NCBI GenBank assembly: GCA_965371855.1
Contig: CBDUZZ010000022.1
Coordinates: 1 to 61,346, forward strand
DNA length: 61,346 nucleotides
From: JAADEM01 sp965371855
GTDB lineage: Bacteria; Bacteroidota; Bacteroidia; Bacteroidales; Marinilabiliaceae
Direction of reading: 5' to 3'
Below the pieces are notes generated by a model, which made no database searches, was not told where the DNA came from, and saw only the letters and a program-made list of their open reading frames with translations. Positions 1 through 9,686 of this stretch are shown in pieces; position 1 is the stretch's first letter, and every line of letters starts with the position of its first letter. The position numbers and the translations under genes were made by a program.

Positions 1-116
1 TTTGAAATTTATTTGTTGGTTTTCAGGTAATTGTTACTTGCGAAACTTGAGTTAATAAATTAAAAGAAAATTTTGAAGGTTTTAATGAACTGTTAAAAAG
101 AAAGAATGCATCCAAA

Positions 117-515
117 TTGCTTTTTATAGAATATAAAAATATTAAACCGAATGGATTTGATAAAAACTGGACACTAATTCAAAAAGGAGATTATGCTTTT
201 AATATTATGGCCATCGAAATACTTCTTTCACAAAAAGAATTATTAAGTACGTTAAGTAAAAGTGAAAAGAAAGAATTAGTACAAGAGTTATTAAAAAAAC
301 TTAAAGAAAAAAATGACCCTGAAGTATATGGGCGTTTAAGCCAAATGACTATTGGATTATGTATTGTAAGGATTTTAGAGCAAGAAGAATCATTTGGTAA
401 TATTCCAACAAGTGTTACGAAAGATGATTTAAAACTATTTTCTGAAAACGCCAATTTGCAAAACACACACCTTTTTCCTTCAATAATAAATATGGCTGAA
501 AATTATATAAAATAA
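117..515 (+). CDS. hypothetical protein, possibly 5'-truncated
   Basis: A 132-residue, lysine- and glutamate-rich, probably helical protein that I do not recognise. The only start is a TTG at 117, without a convincing ribosome binding site. The frame stays open upstream to about 51 (after a TGA at 48-50) and those codons read as plausible protein, so the annotated start may be wrong or the 5' part of the gene may be lost. It ends 11 bases before the next lipoprotein gene, so the two may be co-transcribed. No signal peptide or membrane segment is visible. Confidence 0.45.
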   Translation: MLFIEYKNIKPNGFDKNWTLIQKGDYAFNIMAIEILLSQKELLSTLSKSEKKELVQELLKKLKEKNDPEVYGRLSQMTIGLCIVRILEQEESFGNIPTSVTKDDLKLFSENANLQNTHLFPSIINMAENYIK

Positions 516-526
516 AAAGAAAAATT

Positions 527-859
527 ATGAAAAAAATAATCTTTATTACTTTGGTAATTTTTATTGCATTACAATCTTGCAAAAAGGATACCCCTAATAT
601 TTGTGGTGTTAAAGACCCGGCTACCGAACTTCCATGGTTAGCAAAAATAATAGCCTTGGCTGAGACAGATACTACCGGGAATTATTATGGCACCATTTAT
701 TTGGAAATCTATAACGGTGAAAATGTGTTTTGGGCGGATATGATGATGGGGAGTGGAGGGCTTTATGGTCATTGGTTTAATTGCGATGGGAGTAATATTA
801 TAGATAAAAAAGATATTCCATGGCCGAGACAAAACAAAATAATTTATACAAATGAATAA
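527..859 (+). CDS. small lipoprotein, unknown function
   Basis: A 110-residue protein with a lipoprotein signal: MKK, a hydrophobic core, and the lipobox LQSC at about residues 15-18, so Cys18 would be lipidated. The mature part has no recognised domain. It is followed 11 bases later by a gene for a secreted T9SS-type protein (871-2304), which suggests a cell-surface role for the pair. That role is inference from context. Confidence 0.65.
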   Translation: MKKIIFITLVIFIALQSCKKDTPNICGVKDPATELPWLAKIIALAETDTTGNYYGTIYLEIYNGENVFWADMMMGSGGLYGHWFNCDGSNIIDKKDIPWPRQNKIIYTNE

Positions 860-870
860 TTCGAAAAATT

Positions 871-2304
871 ATGAAAAAGAAACTTAAAACAAAATTAATA
901 AACATATATCTTATACAATTTTTTATTATGTTAAGCGTTGTTAGTTTTTCACAAACACAAAGCAATGTTTTTACACCTAAAGGAAGTACCGTAGAAGCGT
1001 ATATTTTTGATGAGACTACTGCTAACAGAGCTAGTTGGGATAATTATTAGGCTATTGCTTATCCAAATGCTGAACAAAAAGAAACCTATGATGGATATAG
1101 TTCAACAAATAGATTCAATTGCCATGCGTATGCCTGGTATATGAGTGAAAATAGCTCGGTATTAAGCAATCCAAGGTGGATTGGAAATGGAAGCATTTCA
1201 CATGAAGATATTTATATGTCAGATGGAAGCTATGTGCAAGTAGCCAACGAAATGTACCCGGGTAAGGTATCCTGGCCCGGCACCAACGTTAATAATGACC
1301 ATTCAGCAATAACAACAAGTCAATCAGGTGTATTTATTTCAAAATGGGGTAATAAGCCTTGGATGGAGCATGATTGGGATGATCAACCTTATGGTACTAC
1401 AGGCTTAAAGTATTATGTCTCAACAGATATAAGTGGGAGTTCGTCAGTATTATGTAATAACTCAACGAGAAACTTCTCTACAAAAAATATTCCTAATGCT
1501 GACTATGACTGGGCTGTTGGCCCGGGAATAACTTTAAATGATGACGGAGAGTATTCTACTTCAGTAACAGCTGGTAGTTCTTATTCAGGAGAAACATGGA
1601 TAGAGGTTGAAATTACAAGCCCTTTGGGAGGAGACAATGAAGATGTGAAGATATCCAAAAGAATTGTATTTTGGGTAGGCAAACCAAATCCTGATCATAT
1701 TAACTACATCAATATTGGTCCAAATTATCCATATTCGTATGTGTTGTGTGATGATATGCCAAACGATGGGAAAGTGGAATGGACAAACAGTCTGGGAGGT
1801 ATATCTGAGTATTCCTGGAGCGTTTATGACGATTGCAACAATGATTGGCAGGTTATTCAACATCCCATGGAGCCTTATCCGCTTGTTCCAATGCTGGATG
1901 TTCAATTTAGCAAGCCACAAGGGAGCGTATGCGGCTGGGTAAATGTAATAGTAAAAGCACGTAACCAATGTGGTTGGGGGCAATATAAATTAGCGGCTCT
2001 TCAATTTTCCACAGCTCCTTGTGGTGGTGGTGGCTGGTACATGTCAGTATCCCCTAATCCGTCAAACGGTATGGTAACGGTATCAGTAGAGAATAAATTG
2101 AAAACAGATAATATCGAGATAGAAGAGAAGATTACTTGGGTGCTGGATATCTACAATATAAACCGTACTCAGGTAAAAGAACGTATAAATATGCTAAATG
2201 GTAGTTCAACTACAATTAACACTTCCGGTTGGGCTAAAGGTATTTACATAGTACAGGCACAATACAAGGACAAGGTATTACAGGCAAAATTGGTTGTTGA
2301 ATAG
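871..2304 (+). pseudogene. T9SS-sorted secreted protein interrupted by an in-frame TAG
   Basis: Read from the ATG at 871, the frame gives an N-terminal signal sequence (MKKKLKTKLIN, hydrophobic segment, SFSQ). A single TAG at 1048-1050 stops it after 59 codons. The same frame continues without interruption to 2304, through a conserved-looking FNCHAYAW segment, Ig-like or PKD-like stretches and a C-terminal type IX sorting domain (VSPNPSNG motif, ending AKGIYIVQ...KLVVE). The downstream ATG at 1141 could start a 387-residue product, but it would lack a signal peptide. Most likely a recent nonsense mutation; sequencing error or readthrough are alternatives. Confidence 0.8.
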
Positions 2305-2328
2305 CATCTACAAATAGTTGCCATTTTT

Positions 2329-2361
2329 AGTCATCTGATGACTTCGGCTCATCAGATGACT
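2329..2361 (+). terminator. hairpin terminator after the T9SS gene
   Basis: A perfect 13-bp inverted repeat (AGTCATCTGATGA and its complement) encloses a 7-base loop CTTCGGC. It sits 24 bases after the stop at 2304, and an AT-rich run follows. Confidence 0.75.
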
Positions 2362-2400
2362 ATTAAATTTTAAATCCAAAATCTTAATTTATTCCAAACT

Positions 2401-3093
2401 ATGTATCTTTTTTTTGATAGTAATATAGAGAAAACCTTAACGTTAAACCAACAGGAGAGCCATCACTGTGTTGGTGTACTACGTCATAAGGCTAATGACA
2501 TAATAACTGTTGCTGATGGTAAAGGTACTTTTTTTGAGTGTAGAATATCAAACTCGCACCCTAAACATTGCATAGTTGAGATAGTTTCAAAACAGACTCA
2601 CAAAGAGCGTGATTTCAGGTTGCACATTGCAATTGCTCCAACAAAGAACATTGACCGTACAGAGTGGTTTGCTGAAAAAGTCACAGAGATTGGTATTGAA
2701 TCTATTACTCTGTTAAAATGTGAACACTCTGAACGCAAAAAAGTAAGGATTGACAGATTGGAAAAGATTTTAGTTGCTGCCACCAAACAATCATTAAAAG
2801 CTTATAAACCAAACTTGTTCGATTTAACAAAGTTCAAAGAATTTATTGATGAGAATAAAGGTGCGGGATACATTGCTCATTGTAACACCTCTCCTCTACC
2901 CCATTTTAAAACCATCTACACTGCCAGACAAGATGCCATAATCTTAATCGGCCCTGAAGGAGACTTCTCCCCGGAAGAAGTTGAGTATGCCGTAAAAAAC
3001 GGATTTAAAGAAGTGTCGTTAGGAAACAGCCGGCTTAGAACCGAAACAGCCGGAGTGATAGCCTGTGCTATATTCAACATGATAAATGATTAA
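2401..3093 (+). CDS. rsmE: 16S rRNA (uracil(1498)-N(3))-methyltransferase RsmE
   Basis: A 230-residue SPOUT-class methyltransferase that would methylate N3 of U1498 in 16S rRNA using S-adenosylmethionine. The family signature LIGPEGDFSPEEV lies at about residues 181-193, followed by SLGNSRLRTETAG, the knotted SAM-binding segment. The N-terminal PUA-like part carries the usual HHCVGVLRHKAND pattern. Length is normal. It converges on the next gene, with only 3 bases between the stop codons. Confidence 0.93.
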   Translation: MYLFFDSNIEKTLTLNQQESHHCVGVLRHKANDIITVADGKGTFFECRISNSHPKHCIVEIVSKQTHKERDFRLHIAIAPTKNIDRTEWFAEKVTEIGIESITLLKCEHSERKKVRIDRLEKILVAATKQSLKAYKPNLFDLTKFKEFIDENKGAGYIAHCNTSPLPHFKTIYTARQDAIILIGPEGDFSPEEVEYAVKNGFKEVSLGNSRLRTETAGVIACAIFNMIND

Positions 3094-3096
3094 CAC

Positions 3097-3864
3097 TCAA
3101 AAACCAACCTTCCTGCTCCATAGTTTTTTATCCTGCAATACAATAATATAATACGGAACAGAATCTTTATCCATCTTGTATTTTACATTTATTGTATCAG
3201 TATCTTTATATATTTTCTCATCTGTTTTTACACCGTTTTTATCAATTAATGTAACAGTCACCTTCTCCTTTTCAGGCAATGTAATTTTCATATCTATCTC
3301 CAAAACATCAGAATCTGATGTTTTCATACGTTTTACATTAACACTCTGTTTTTTAAATTCTAATGGCTCAGAAGTCAGTGCATTTGCTGAGAATCCGGCT
3401 TTCTTAAGTATATGTAAATCAGAAATGGCAACAGGGCCTAATACCTCTTTAGGTGCTGAGGCAGGAGTTGTATGCCAAACAAGCTCTTCATTATTATTCC
3501 CTTTTGAAATCATCATAAGCCGTTTACTCTTATGCACAACATTTGGGTGATCATCACTGCTGGTTATCATTACTTTTTTAACAATTTTCCCATCATCTAA
3601 TGTGTCAACCCGCACAACCATATTCATATTGGCATCCACCATATCATTAATTGCAGAGTCACCTGTAATAACATCAAGTACAACATCTTCACCATTGATA
3701 ACAATTGTTATTACACTTTCAGTTACACTATTCAGTGTGTCAGTGATTACACTCAACGAATCATTATTTTGAATAATAGTTATCGTCTTTGTCTGTGCAT
3801 TAGTGGCAGTAAAAAAAGCTGTGAATACAAATAATAAAACAGCGGATAATTTTTGTGTTTTCAT
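3097..3864 (-). CDS. secreted hypothetical protein
   Basis: A 255-residue protein with a classical signal peptide (MKTQK, hydrophobic core, TNAQ as likely cleavage site). The mature part is rich in Thr, Val and Asp, consistent with beta-rich exported structure. No domain is recognised. It is transcribed divergently from the histidine kinase at 4019, sharing a 154-base upstream region, so the neighbouring two-component system could control it. That link is speculative. Confidence 0.65.
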   Translation of the reverse strand: MKTQKLSAVLLFVFTAFFTATNAQTKTITIIQNNDSLSVITDTLNSVTESVITIVINGEDVVLDVITGDSAINDMVDANMNMVVRVDTLDDGKIVKKVMITSSDDHPNVVHKSKRLMMISKGNNNEELVWHTTPASAPKEVLGPVAISDLHILKKAGFSANALTSEPLEFKKQSVNVKRMKTSDSDVLEIDMKITLPEKEKVTVTLIDKNGVKTDEKIYKDTDTINVKYKMDKDSVPYYIIVLQDKKLWSRKVGF

Positions 3865-4018
3865 AATCGAGGATTTGTTAATTAATTTATTAGTGTAAAA
3901 CTACGAACATACTATACCTATTCGGGTTAATGCGAGGTTAAAAAGAGTTAAAGAAAAGTTAAAGTCTTCAGCACCAATTTCAAATTAAAGTATCTTTATT
4001 GCAAAATCAGTATAACAA

Positions 4019-5620
4019 ATGAAGCAAAAGTCTTTAATCGGAATAATAGTATTAATGAGCATCTCTCTTTTGGGAATAATTCTGGCTCAATTTATGTGGA
4101 TAAAAAAAGCCTTACAAATACAAGAGGAAAAGCTACAAAGTTCTGCTTATACTGCATTAAACAGTGTTTCAAAACGAATAGACAATGAACTGTCTGCTAA
4201 GTTTATTGTAGAACAATTTTACTATTCACCATCACAAATCGCAAACAGCACTTCAACAATTGAGGCTCATTTTCAAGTAATAAGAAATAAAGAAAACTCC
4301 GTTAAGAACAATATTGCTTTTGGAACAAAAGATTCAGAGGATACTGCAATAAAAATTGAAGAAAATCACTTATTAACAATTGAAACAGATAGTAATTCCC
4401 TTAAAAAAGTTGAAGTTGCAATATCAAGGATGGAACACTCACTGTATTTCAATCAAGATACAGTTATTGAAAAAAGAGTTGTCAAAACAAAAGGTAATAA
4501 CAATATCACCCAAGTAATTGATCGTCTTTCGTATGAGTACCGAACACGGGAAATACCTATATGGCAAAAACTCAATTACATTAGTCCTAAGGGAATAGAA
4601 CAACTAATAAAATATGAACTTAATAATGTAGGTATAAAAACAAACTTCAAGTATGCAATTGTTAATGATTATAAAAAAATTATTCCAAAATACCATTCAC
4701 AGGATATTAATCTACAAAACATGGGAAACGACCTGCCTGTTATCGTAAACCTTTTCCCAAATGACATCATCACCGGGTGGACACCGTACAAATTAGTTGT
4801 TCTTTTCCCTGATGTAAACACATATCTATATAAATCACAGGCCGGACTTTTTGTGTTTTCTCTCCTCTTCACACTTTTTATTCTGATTACATTTTTTATA
4901 ACGATCAAGATGATTCTGTTTCAAAAAAAGTCATCGGAAATTAAATCAGATTTTATAAATAATATGACTCATGAGTTTAAAACCCCTATTGCAACTATCA
5001 GTCTTGCATCCGACAGTATTAAAAACGAAAAGGTAATTCATAACCCCGAGATAATACATTCATTCTTAAAAATCATTAAAGAGGAGAACAACAGGATGAA
5101 CAGCCAGGTAGAGAGAGTATTGCAAATGTCATTGATAGAGAAGAACGATTTCACAATAGTTAAATCAAACCTGAATATTCATCAAATAATTACAAATGCA
5201 ATTGACAACATCCAACTTCAGTTGCAGGAGAAAAATGGAGTTATAAATACTGATTTTAAATCTGAATTGGCAGAAATTAATGGTGATGAAGTTCATTTAA
5301 CTAACGTAGTTTTTAACCTTCTTGAAAATGCACTTAAATATTCAAAAGACAATCCAAATATTACCATCTCAACAACAAACCAATTAAAAGGTATTTTAAT
5401 TGATGTTGAAGATAATGGTATCGGAATGACCAAAGAGCAGCAGAACAAAATATTTGAGAAGTTTTACCGTGCCGAAAGCGGTAATATTCATAATGTAACG
5501 GGATTTGGTTTGGGGCTTAGTTATGTTAAAGCTGTAATTGATGCACATAACGGAGAGATTAAAGTAGAAAGCAAAAAAGGTTTAGGCACAAAATTCATTA
5601 TTTTTTTACCTGTAAAATAG
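4019..5620 (+). CDS. sensor histidine kinase (RprX-like)
   Basis: A 533-residue membrane kinase. There is a transmembrane segment at about residues 7-27, a roughly 250-residue periplasmic sensor region, and a second transmembrane segment at about 278-300. The HisKA box NNMTHEFKTP has its phospho-accepting histidine at residue 318. The HATPase part shows the N box (NLLENALKYS), G1 (DNGIGM), the F box (FEKFYRAESG) and G2 (GFGLGLSYV). It ends one base before the response regulator, so the pair is an operon. Architecture resembles RprX of Bacteroides. Confidence 0.9.
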   Translation: MKQKSLIGIIVLMSISLLGIILAQFMWIKKALQIQEEKLQSSAYTALNSVSKRIDNELSAKFIVEQFYYSPSQIANSTSTIEAHFQVIRNKENSVKNNIAFGTKDSEDTAIKIEENHLLTIETDSNSLKKVEVAISRMEHSLYFNQDTVIEKRVVKTKGNNNITQVIDRLSYEYRTREIPIWQKLNYISPKGIEQLIKYELNNVGIKTNFKYAIVNDYKKIIPKYHSQDINLQNMGNDLPVIVNLFPNDIITGWTPYKLVVLFPDVNTYLYKSQAGLFVFSLLFTLFILITFFITIKMILFQKKSSEIKSDFINNMTHEFKTPIATISLASDSIKNEKVIHNPEIIHSFLKIIKEENNRMNSQVERVLQMSLIEKNDFTIVKSNLNIHQIITNAIDNIQLQLQEKNGVINTDFKSELAEINGDEVHLTNVVFNLLENALKYSKDNPNITISTTNQLKGILIDVEDNGIGMTKEQQNKIFEKFYRAESGNIHNVTGFGLGLSYVKAVIDAHNGEIKVESKKGLGTKFIIFLPVK

Positions 5621-5621
5621 T

Positions 5622-6335
5622 TTGAATATGAATAAGAATAAGATATTCATGGTTGAAGATGACCGTAATTTTGGTACAGTATTAAAATCATATATGGAAA
5701 TTAATGATTTTATAGTTACATGGGTTATGGATGGCAGAGATGCTGTTAAAACGTTCAAAGATGGAGATTATGATATTTGCATCCTTGATGTTATGCTTCC
5801 TCATATTGACGGTTTTACTATTGCCCGTGATATTCGTGAAATCAACAGAAGTGTTCCGCTCATATTTTTAACTGCTAAAACTCTTAAAGAAGATATCATG
5901 GAGGGTTTTAAGGTTGGAGCCGATGATTACATTACAAAACCTTTTGATTCAGAAATTCTCATTCTTAAAATAAAAGCCATTTTAAACCGTCATTCAGAGT
6001 CGGAAAAAGAGCCGGAGCCAAGGGAGTTCACTGTAGGCAACGTTCATTTTGATGCTGATTACCGTAAATTAACATTCTCTGACAAGAATGTCATTCAATT
6101 ATCACCCAAGGAATCAGACCTATTGCGTATGCTATGCATTGAAAAAAATAGAATACTGTCTCGCGAAAAAGCTTTAAAGACAATATGGGGAGATAATAAC
6201 TATTTTACTACAAGAAGTATGGATGTTTATATCACAAAGCTGAGAAAATATTTCAAAACAGTTCCGGGTGTGGCCATAATAAATATTCATGGTAGCGGAT
6301 ACCAGCTGAGAATAAAAGAGGATTTGGGGATATAA
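5622..6335 (+). CDS. OmpR-family response regulator (RprY-like)
   Basis: A 237-residue response regulator. The receiver domain (about residues 8-120) has the acidic pocket (VEDD), the phospho-acceptor Asp56 in CILDVMLP and the conserved lysine in YITKPF. A winged-helix OmpR/PhoB DNA-binding domain follows (about 140-230, with TTRSMDVYITKLRKYF as recognition helix). It directly follows the kinase, its presumed phosphate donor. An in-frame ATG at 5628 is an alternative start. Confidence 0.92.
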   Translation: MNMNKNKIFMVEDDRNFGTVLKSYMEINDFIVTWVMDGRDAVKTFKDGDYDICILDVMLPHIDGFTIARDIREINRSVPLIFLTAKTLKEDIMEGFKVGADDYITKPFDSEILILKIKAILNRHSESEKEPEPREFTVGNVHFDADYRKLTFSDKNVIQLSPKESDLLRMLCIEKNRILSREKALKTIWGDNNYFTTRSMDVYITKLRKYFKTVPGVAIINIHGSGYQLRIKEDLGI

Positions 6336-6526
6336 GGATTTACGATGTGGAGCGATAGCTGAGTCCCGAACATCAGGATAGAGATGTGAACTAATCATCC
6401 ACGAATTACACGAATTTTACGAATTCTTATAAAATGAGTAATTAATTGAAGCTGGCATCTCAAAACTTGTCTGCCTTAGGCATGATAATATTTAGCCTAT
6501 TACTCAGTTATTAAACTATTTTAAAC
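6336..6526. other. intergenic spacer with degenerate repeat words
   Basis: No gene is seen. At about 6338-6392 there are loose copies of the GGATTTACGATGTGGAG word that dominates 20.7-22.2 kb. At 6400-6427 the ACGAATT word repeats, as it does around 24.9 and 33.9 kb. These look like remnants of the same repeat families. Confidence 0.5.
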
Positions 6527-6534
6527 TATTTTTG
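6527..6534 (+). promoter_or_regulatory. Bacteroidota -7 box (TATTTTTG)
   Basis: TATTTTTG matches the TAnnTTTG -7 consensus of Bacteroidota promoters. It would start transcription near 6541, which argues for the downstream ATG at 6635 over the GTG at 6542. No clear -33 TTTG is visible. Confidence 0.5.
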
Positions 6535-6634
6535 TATACATGTGATTAGAAGTTTTTATAATTTTGTGCAATTTCTTATAGGAAATTGCGTTAAAAAGAA
6601 TAGATTCAGTAACATACAAAAACGGGAAACAATC

Positions 6635-7228
6635 ATGAGGATAACAATTATTACTTTCATTATATTAACTATTTTTCAAGGGTTAAGTGCACAAGAGGAA
6701 AAAGCAACACCTTTAGACAGCGATAATCTGGAAAACCAGTTTCAATATATAATCACAAAAACTGAAGTTTATCAACAATATCAGGTTGTTAAACGCACAT
6801 TACTTCATAAGTTAAAAAAAAACACCCTTGATTCAATAAAATCATTAATGACACAACAGGAAGAGCTCAAAAAACAAGTTAAGGAGCTTAAATCTGAACT
6901 TAGTAATATTGAAGTAAATCTAAACGATACTCAAAAGAAGTTCGATACCATAACAAAAGAGAAAAACAGTCTAAAGTTCTTAGGGATTCTAATAAGCAAA
7001 GTAACTTATTATTTAATAGTACTAACCATTATATTAGTTTTAATTGCTGCATTAACACTTGTTTTTATACTTTTTAAAAGAAGTAATGCTATCACTATTA
7101 AAACAAAAGAAACACTTACGCATACACAGAAGGAGTTTGAGAAACACCGCAAATGGGCTCTTGAAAAAGAACAAAATCTGTCACGTGAACTTTTGAAAGA
7201 AAAACAAAAAAATAAAGGGATTGTTTAG
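6635..7228 (+). CDS. exported membrane-anchored coiled-coil protein
   Basis: From the ATG at 6635 the protein begins with a signal peptide (MRITIITFIILTIFQGLSAQ). A long heptad-rich region follows (about residues 35-120), then one strong transmembrane segment (LIVLTIILVLIAALTLVFIL), then a basic cytoplasmic coiled coil. The frame is open back to a GTG at 6542, but that start would bury the signal peptide and lies at the predicted transcription start. The function is not recognisable; it could be a structural or tethering protein. Confidence 0.6.
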   Translation: MRITIITFIILTIFQGLSAQEEKATPLDSDNLENQFQYIITKTEVYQQYQVVKRTLLHKLKKNTLDSIKSLMTQQEELKKQVKELKSELSNIEVNLNDTQKKFDTITKEKNSLKFLGILISKVTYYLIVLTIILVLIAALTLVFILFKRSNAITIKTKETLTHTQKEFEKHRKWALEKEQNLSRELLKEKQKNKGIV

Positions 7229-7290
7229 TGACTGAGGAACTGACTAATGTCTCAATTCCTCAATTACCCAATTACTCGATTACTCAAACA
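7229..7290. terminator. bidirectional hairpin between convergent genes
   Basis: The spacer between convergent stops contains a TGAGGAACTGA arm and a TCTCAATTCCTCA arm that pair imperfectly, then further copies of the CTCAATTAC word. The same GAGGAATTGAG / CTCAATTCCTC vocabulary recurs at 16.74-16.81 and 59.34-59.48 kb. It probably terminates transcription in both directions. Confidence 0.5.
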
Positions 7291-7303
7291 TTAAAAATTC
7301 AAC

Positions 7304-8908
7304 CTACAACTTCTCAAAGAAATCATTTCCTTTGTCATCGACGATGATAAATGCAGGAAAATTTTCCACCCTGATTTTACGAACTGCTTCCATTCCCAAT
7401 TCAGGAAAATCAATCACCTCAACCGATTTTATACTATTTTTAGCTAGTATTGCAGCAGGACCACCTATTGAACCAATATAGAAACCTCCATGTTTTTTAC
7501 AAGCATCGGTAACGGCTTTAGATCGGTTTCCTTTGGCAACCATAATCATCGAACCACCATGACTCTGAAACAGATCAACATATGGATCCATACGACCGGC
7601 TGTAGTAGGGCCAAAACTACCTGATGCCATACCTTTAGGAGTTTTTGCAGGCCCGGCATAGTACACAGGATGATTCTTAAAATAATCAGGCATTGGCTTA
7701 CCCTCATCCAACATCTCCTTTATGCGGGCATGAGCCATATCACGTGCAACAATTAATGTGCCTGACAGATTCAATCGTGTTTTTATCGGGTATTTTGATA
7801 ACTCTTTAAGCACTTCTTCCATCGACTGATCAAGATCAATATCTATTGCCGGAATCATATGCGGTGCTTCCTTTGGAATAAAACGTGCAGGATTTTTCTC
7901 TAACTGCTCAACAAAAATTCCATCTTCAGTGATCTTCGCCTTTATATTACGGTCAGCACTACAACTAACTCCCATACCCACCGGACAAGAAGCAGCGTGA
8001 CGAGGTAAGCGAATAACACGCACATCATGCACAAAATATTTACCACCAAACTGGGCTCCTATCTCACTCTCCTCGCATATTTTCTTAACCTTAGCTTCCC
8101 ACTCCAAATCACGGAACGCCTGACCACCCTCATTACCCTCAGTAGGAAGATGATCATAATATCCGGCAGATGCTTTTTTAACCGTTACAAGATTAGACTC
8201 AGCCGATGTTCCTCCAATTACCAGAGCAAGATGATAAGGTGGACATGCAGACGTACCTAAATCTTTAATTTTTTCTTTTACGAATTTGGTCAGATTCTCC
8301 TCTGTTAATAACGCCTTTGTTTGTTGATAAAGATAAGTTTTGTTAGCAGATCCCCCGCCTTTAGCAACAAACAGAAAATCATAACTATTCCCTTGTTTAG
8401 TATAAATGTCTATCTGGGCAGGTAGATTAGTCCCTGTGTTTTTTTCTTCAAACATTGATAACGGTACAACCTGAGAATATCTAAGGTTATTTTTATCATA
8501 AGCATCAAAAATACCTTTAGATAAAAATTCCGCATCATTAACTCCTGTCCATACATCTTCACCCTTCTTTCCTACTACAATGGCCGTTCCGGTATCCTGA
8601 CATGTAGGGAGTTCACCCTCGGCAGCAACCACCTGGTTCAATAACATAATGTGTGCAACAAAACGGTCGTTATCTGAACTCTCCTCATCTTTCAGAATAT
8701 TCACCAGTTTCTCAAGGTGAGCAGGTCGAAGATAAAATGCTATATCTGTTAGAGCTTCTTCTGCCAAAACCTCTAATCCCTTTGTCTCAATTTTAAGAAT
8801 TTTTCTACCTTCAAACTCTGTAGTAGACACATAATCCTTAGTTATTAGCCGATATTTAGTTGTATCTTTAAGTATTGGAAAAGGTTCCTGATATTTAAAT
8901 TTTGCCAT
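7304..8908 (-). CDS. class I fumarate hydratase, iron-sulfur type
   Basis: A 534-residue, single-chain FumA/FumB-type enzyme that interconverts fumarate and malate in the TCA cycle. The cysteines expected to bind the 4Fe-4S cluster are present: PTCQDTG (Cys103), a second near residue 220 (TSACPPYHLA) and a third near residue 315 (SCPVGMGVSC). The C-terminal half carries the beta-subunit features (LSGTLIVARDMAHARI, GPTTAGRMDPYV). Length is normal and the start ATG is unambiguous. It is monocistronic and convergent with the coiled-coil gene. Confidence 0.94.
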   Translation of the reverse strand: MAKFKYQEPFPILKDTTKYRLITKDYVSTTEFEGRKILKIETKGLEVLAEEALTDIAFYLRPAHLEKLVNILKDEESSDNDRFVAHIMLLNQVVAAEGELPTCQDTGTAIVVGKKGEDVWTGVNDAEFLSKGIFDAYDKNNLRYSQVVPLSMFEEKNTGTNLPAQIDIYTKQGNSYDFLFVAKGGGSANKTYLYQQTKALLTEENLTKFVKEKIKDLGTSACPPYHLALVIGGTSAESNLVTVKKASAGYYDHLPTEGNEGGQAFRDLEWEAKVKKICEESEIGAQFGGKYFVHDVRVIRLPRHAASCPVGMGVSCSADRNIKAKITEDGIFVEQLEKNPARFIPKEAPHMIPAIDIDLDQSMEEVLKELSKYPIKTRLNLSGTLIVARDMAHARIKEMLDEGKPMPDYFKNHPVYYAGPAKTPKGMASGSFGPTTAGRMDPYVDLFQSHGGSMIMVAKGNRSKAVTDACKKHGGFYIGSIGGPAAILAKNSIKSVEVIDFPELGMEAVRKIRVENFPAFIIVDDKGNDFFEKL

Positions 8909-9020
8909 AATATTTATTTTTTATTTATGTAATGAATCTTTTTTTTGTAAAAATAAAGATTATTTACCCTCTAATCCGAATTATTCATATATTTTTAAAC
9001 ATCTAAGAAATTTAATTTAT

Positions 9021-9635
9021 ATGTCAGATTTGAAAATTATAGAAAAACTAGAAAACAAACTACCAAGGCAACTAAAGAAACTCGATCATATCACATGGTT
9101 CTCGAAAGGTTACATTATTAATGATAGTCAACAGATAACACATTTAAGCATATTCAATGTCAAGCTTAAAGGCCACTTCCCGGAAGAAATATTTCTTTTA
9201 AAAAGCCTTGAATACCTGGACATACGTGAAAATGGAATAGCAAATATACCTGGAGAGATAGGATCACTATCTAAACTAAAATATCTCGACATACGATACA
9301 ATCAACTATCGTATCTGCCTGTTGAATTTAATACTCTTACTAATCTTCGCAAACTCTATCTTGGGTCTAATCAATTTACTAAGATTCCGGAAAATTTAAG
9401 CAACCTACACAACCTGAGTCTGATTGACCTAAGTGAAAACAGCATAACATCAGGCATTGAAAAACTTTTTCATTTACATAGTCTGGTTAATATTTATCTA
9501 AACAACAATCAAATAAAATATTTTCCTGATAACGATATTCCTGTTGGTAAAATTGAAGAAATGAATATCTCCGGTAATTTCATAGTATACTTGCCGGTTG
9601 ATCTTTCAGATAAGATCAGGAATGTTATTAGATAA
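9021..9635 (+). CDS. leucine-rich repeat protein
   Basis: A 204-residue protein containing about five or six consecutive leucine-rich repeats of roughly 23 residues (for example LKYLDIRYNQLSYLPVEF and LRKLYLGSNQFTKIPENL). The repeats are of the bacterial LxxLPxxI type. There is no signal peptide, so it is probably a cytoplasmic protein-interaction module. Partners are unknown. It stands alone between fumarase (divergent) and rsmD (convergent). Confidence 0.75.
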   Translation: MSDLKIIEKLENKLPRQLKKLDHITWFSKGYIINDSQQITHLSIFNVKLKGHFPEEIFLLKSLEYLDIRENGIANIPGEIGSLSKLKYLDIRYNQLSYLPVEFNTLTNLRKLYLGSNQFTKIPENLSNLHNLSLIDLSENSITSGIEKLFHLHSLVNIYLNNNQIKYFPDNDIPVGKIEEMNISGNFIVYLPVDLSDKIRNVIR

Positions 9636-9686
9636 AAGATATTTTCAACTTATTAAGGTTGCCATTAAATTGGCCAACTAATCTTT

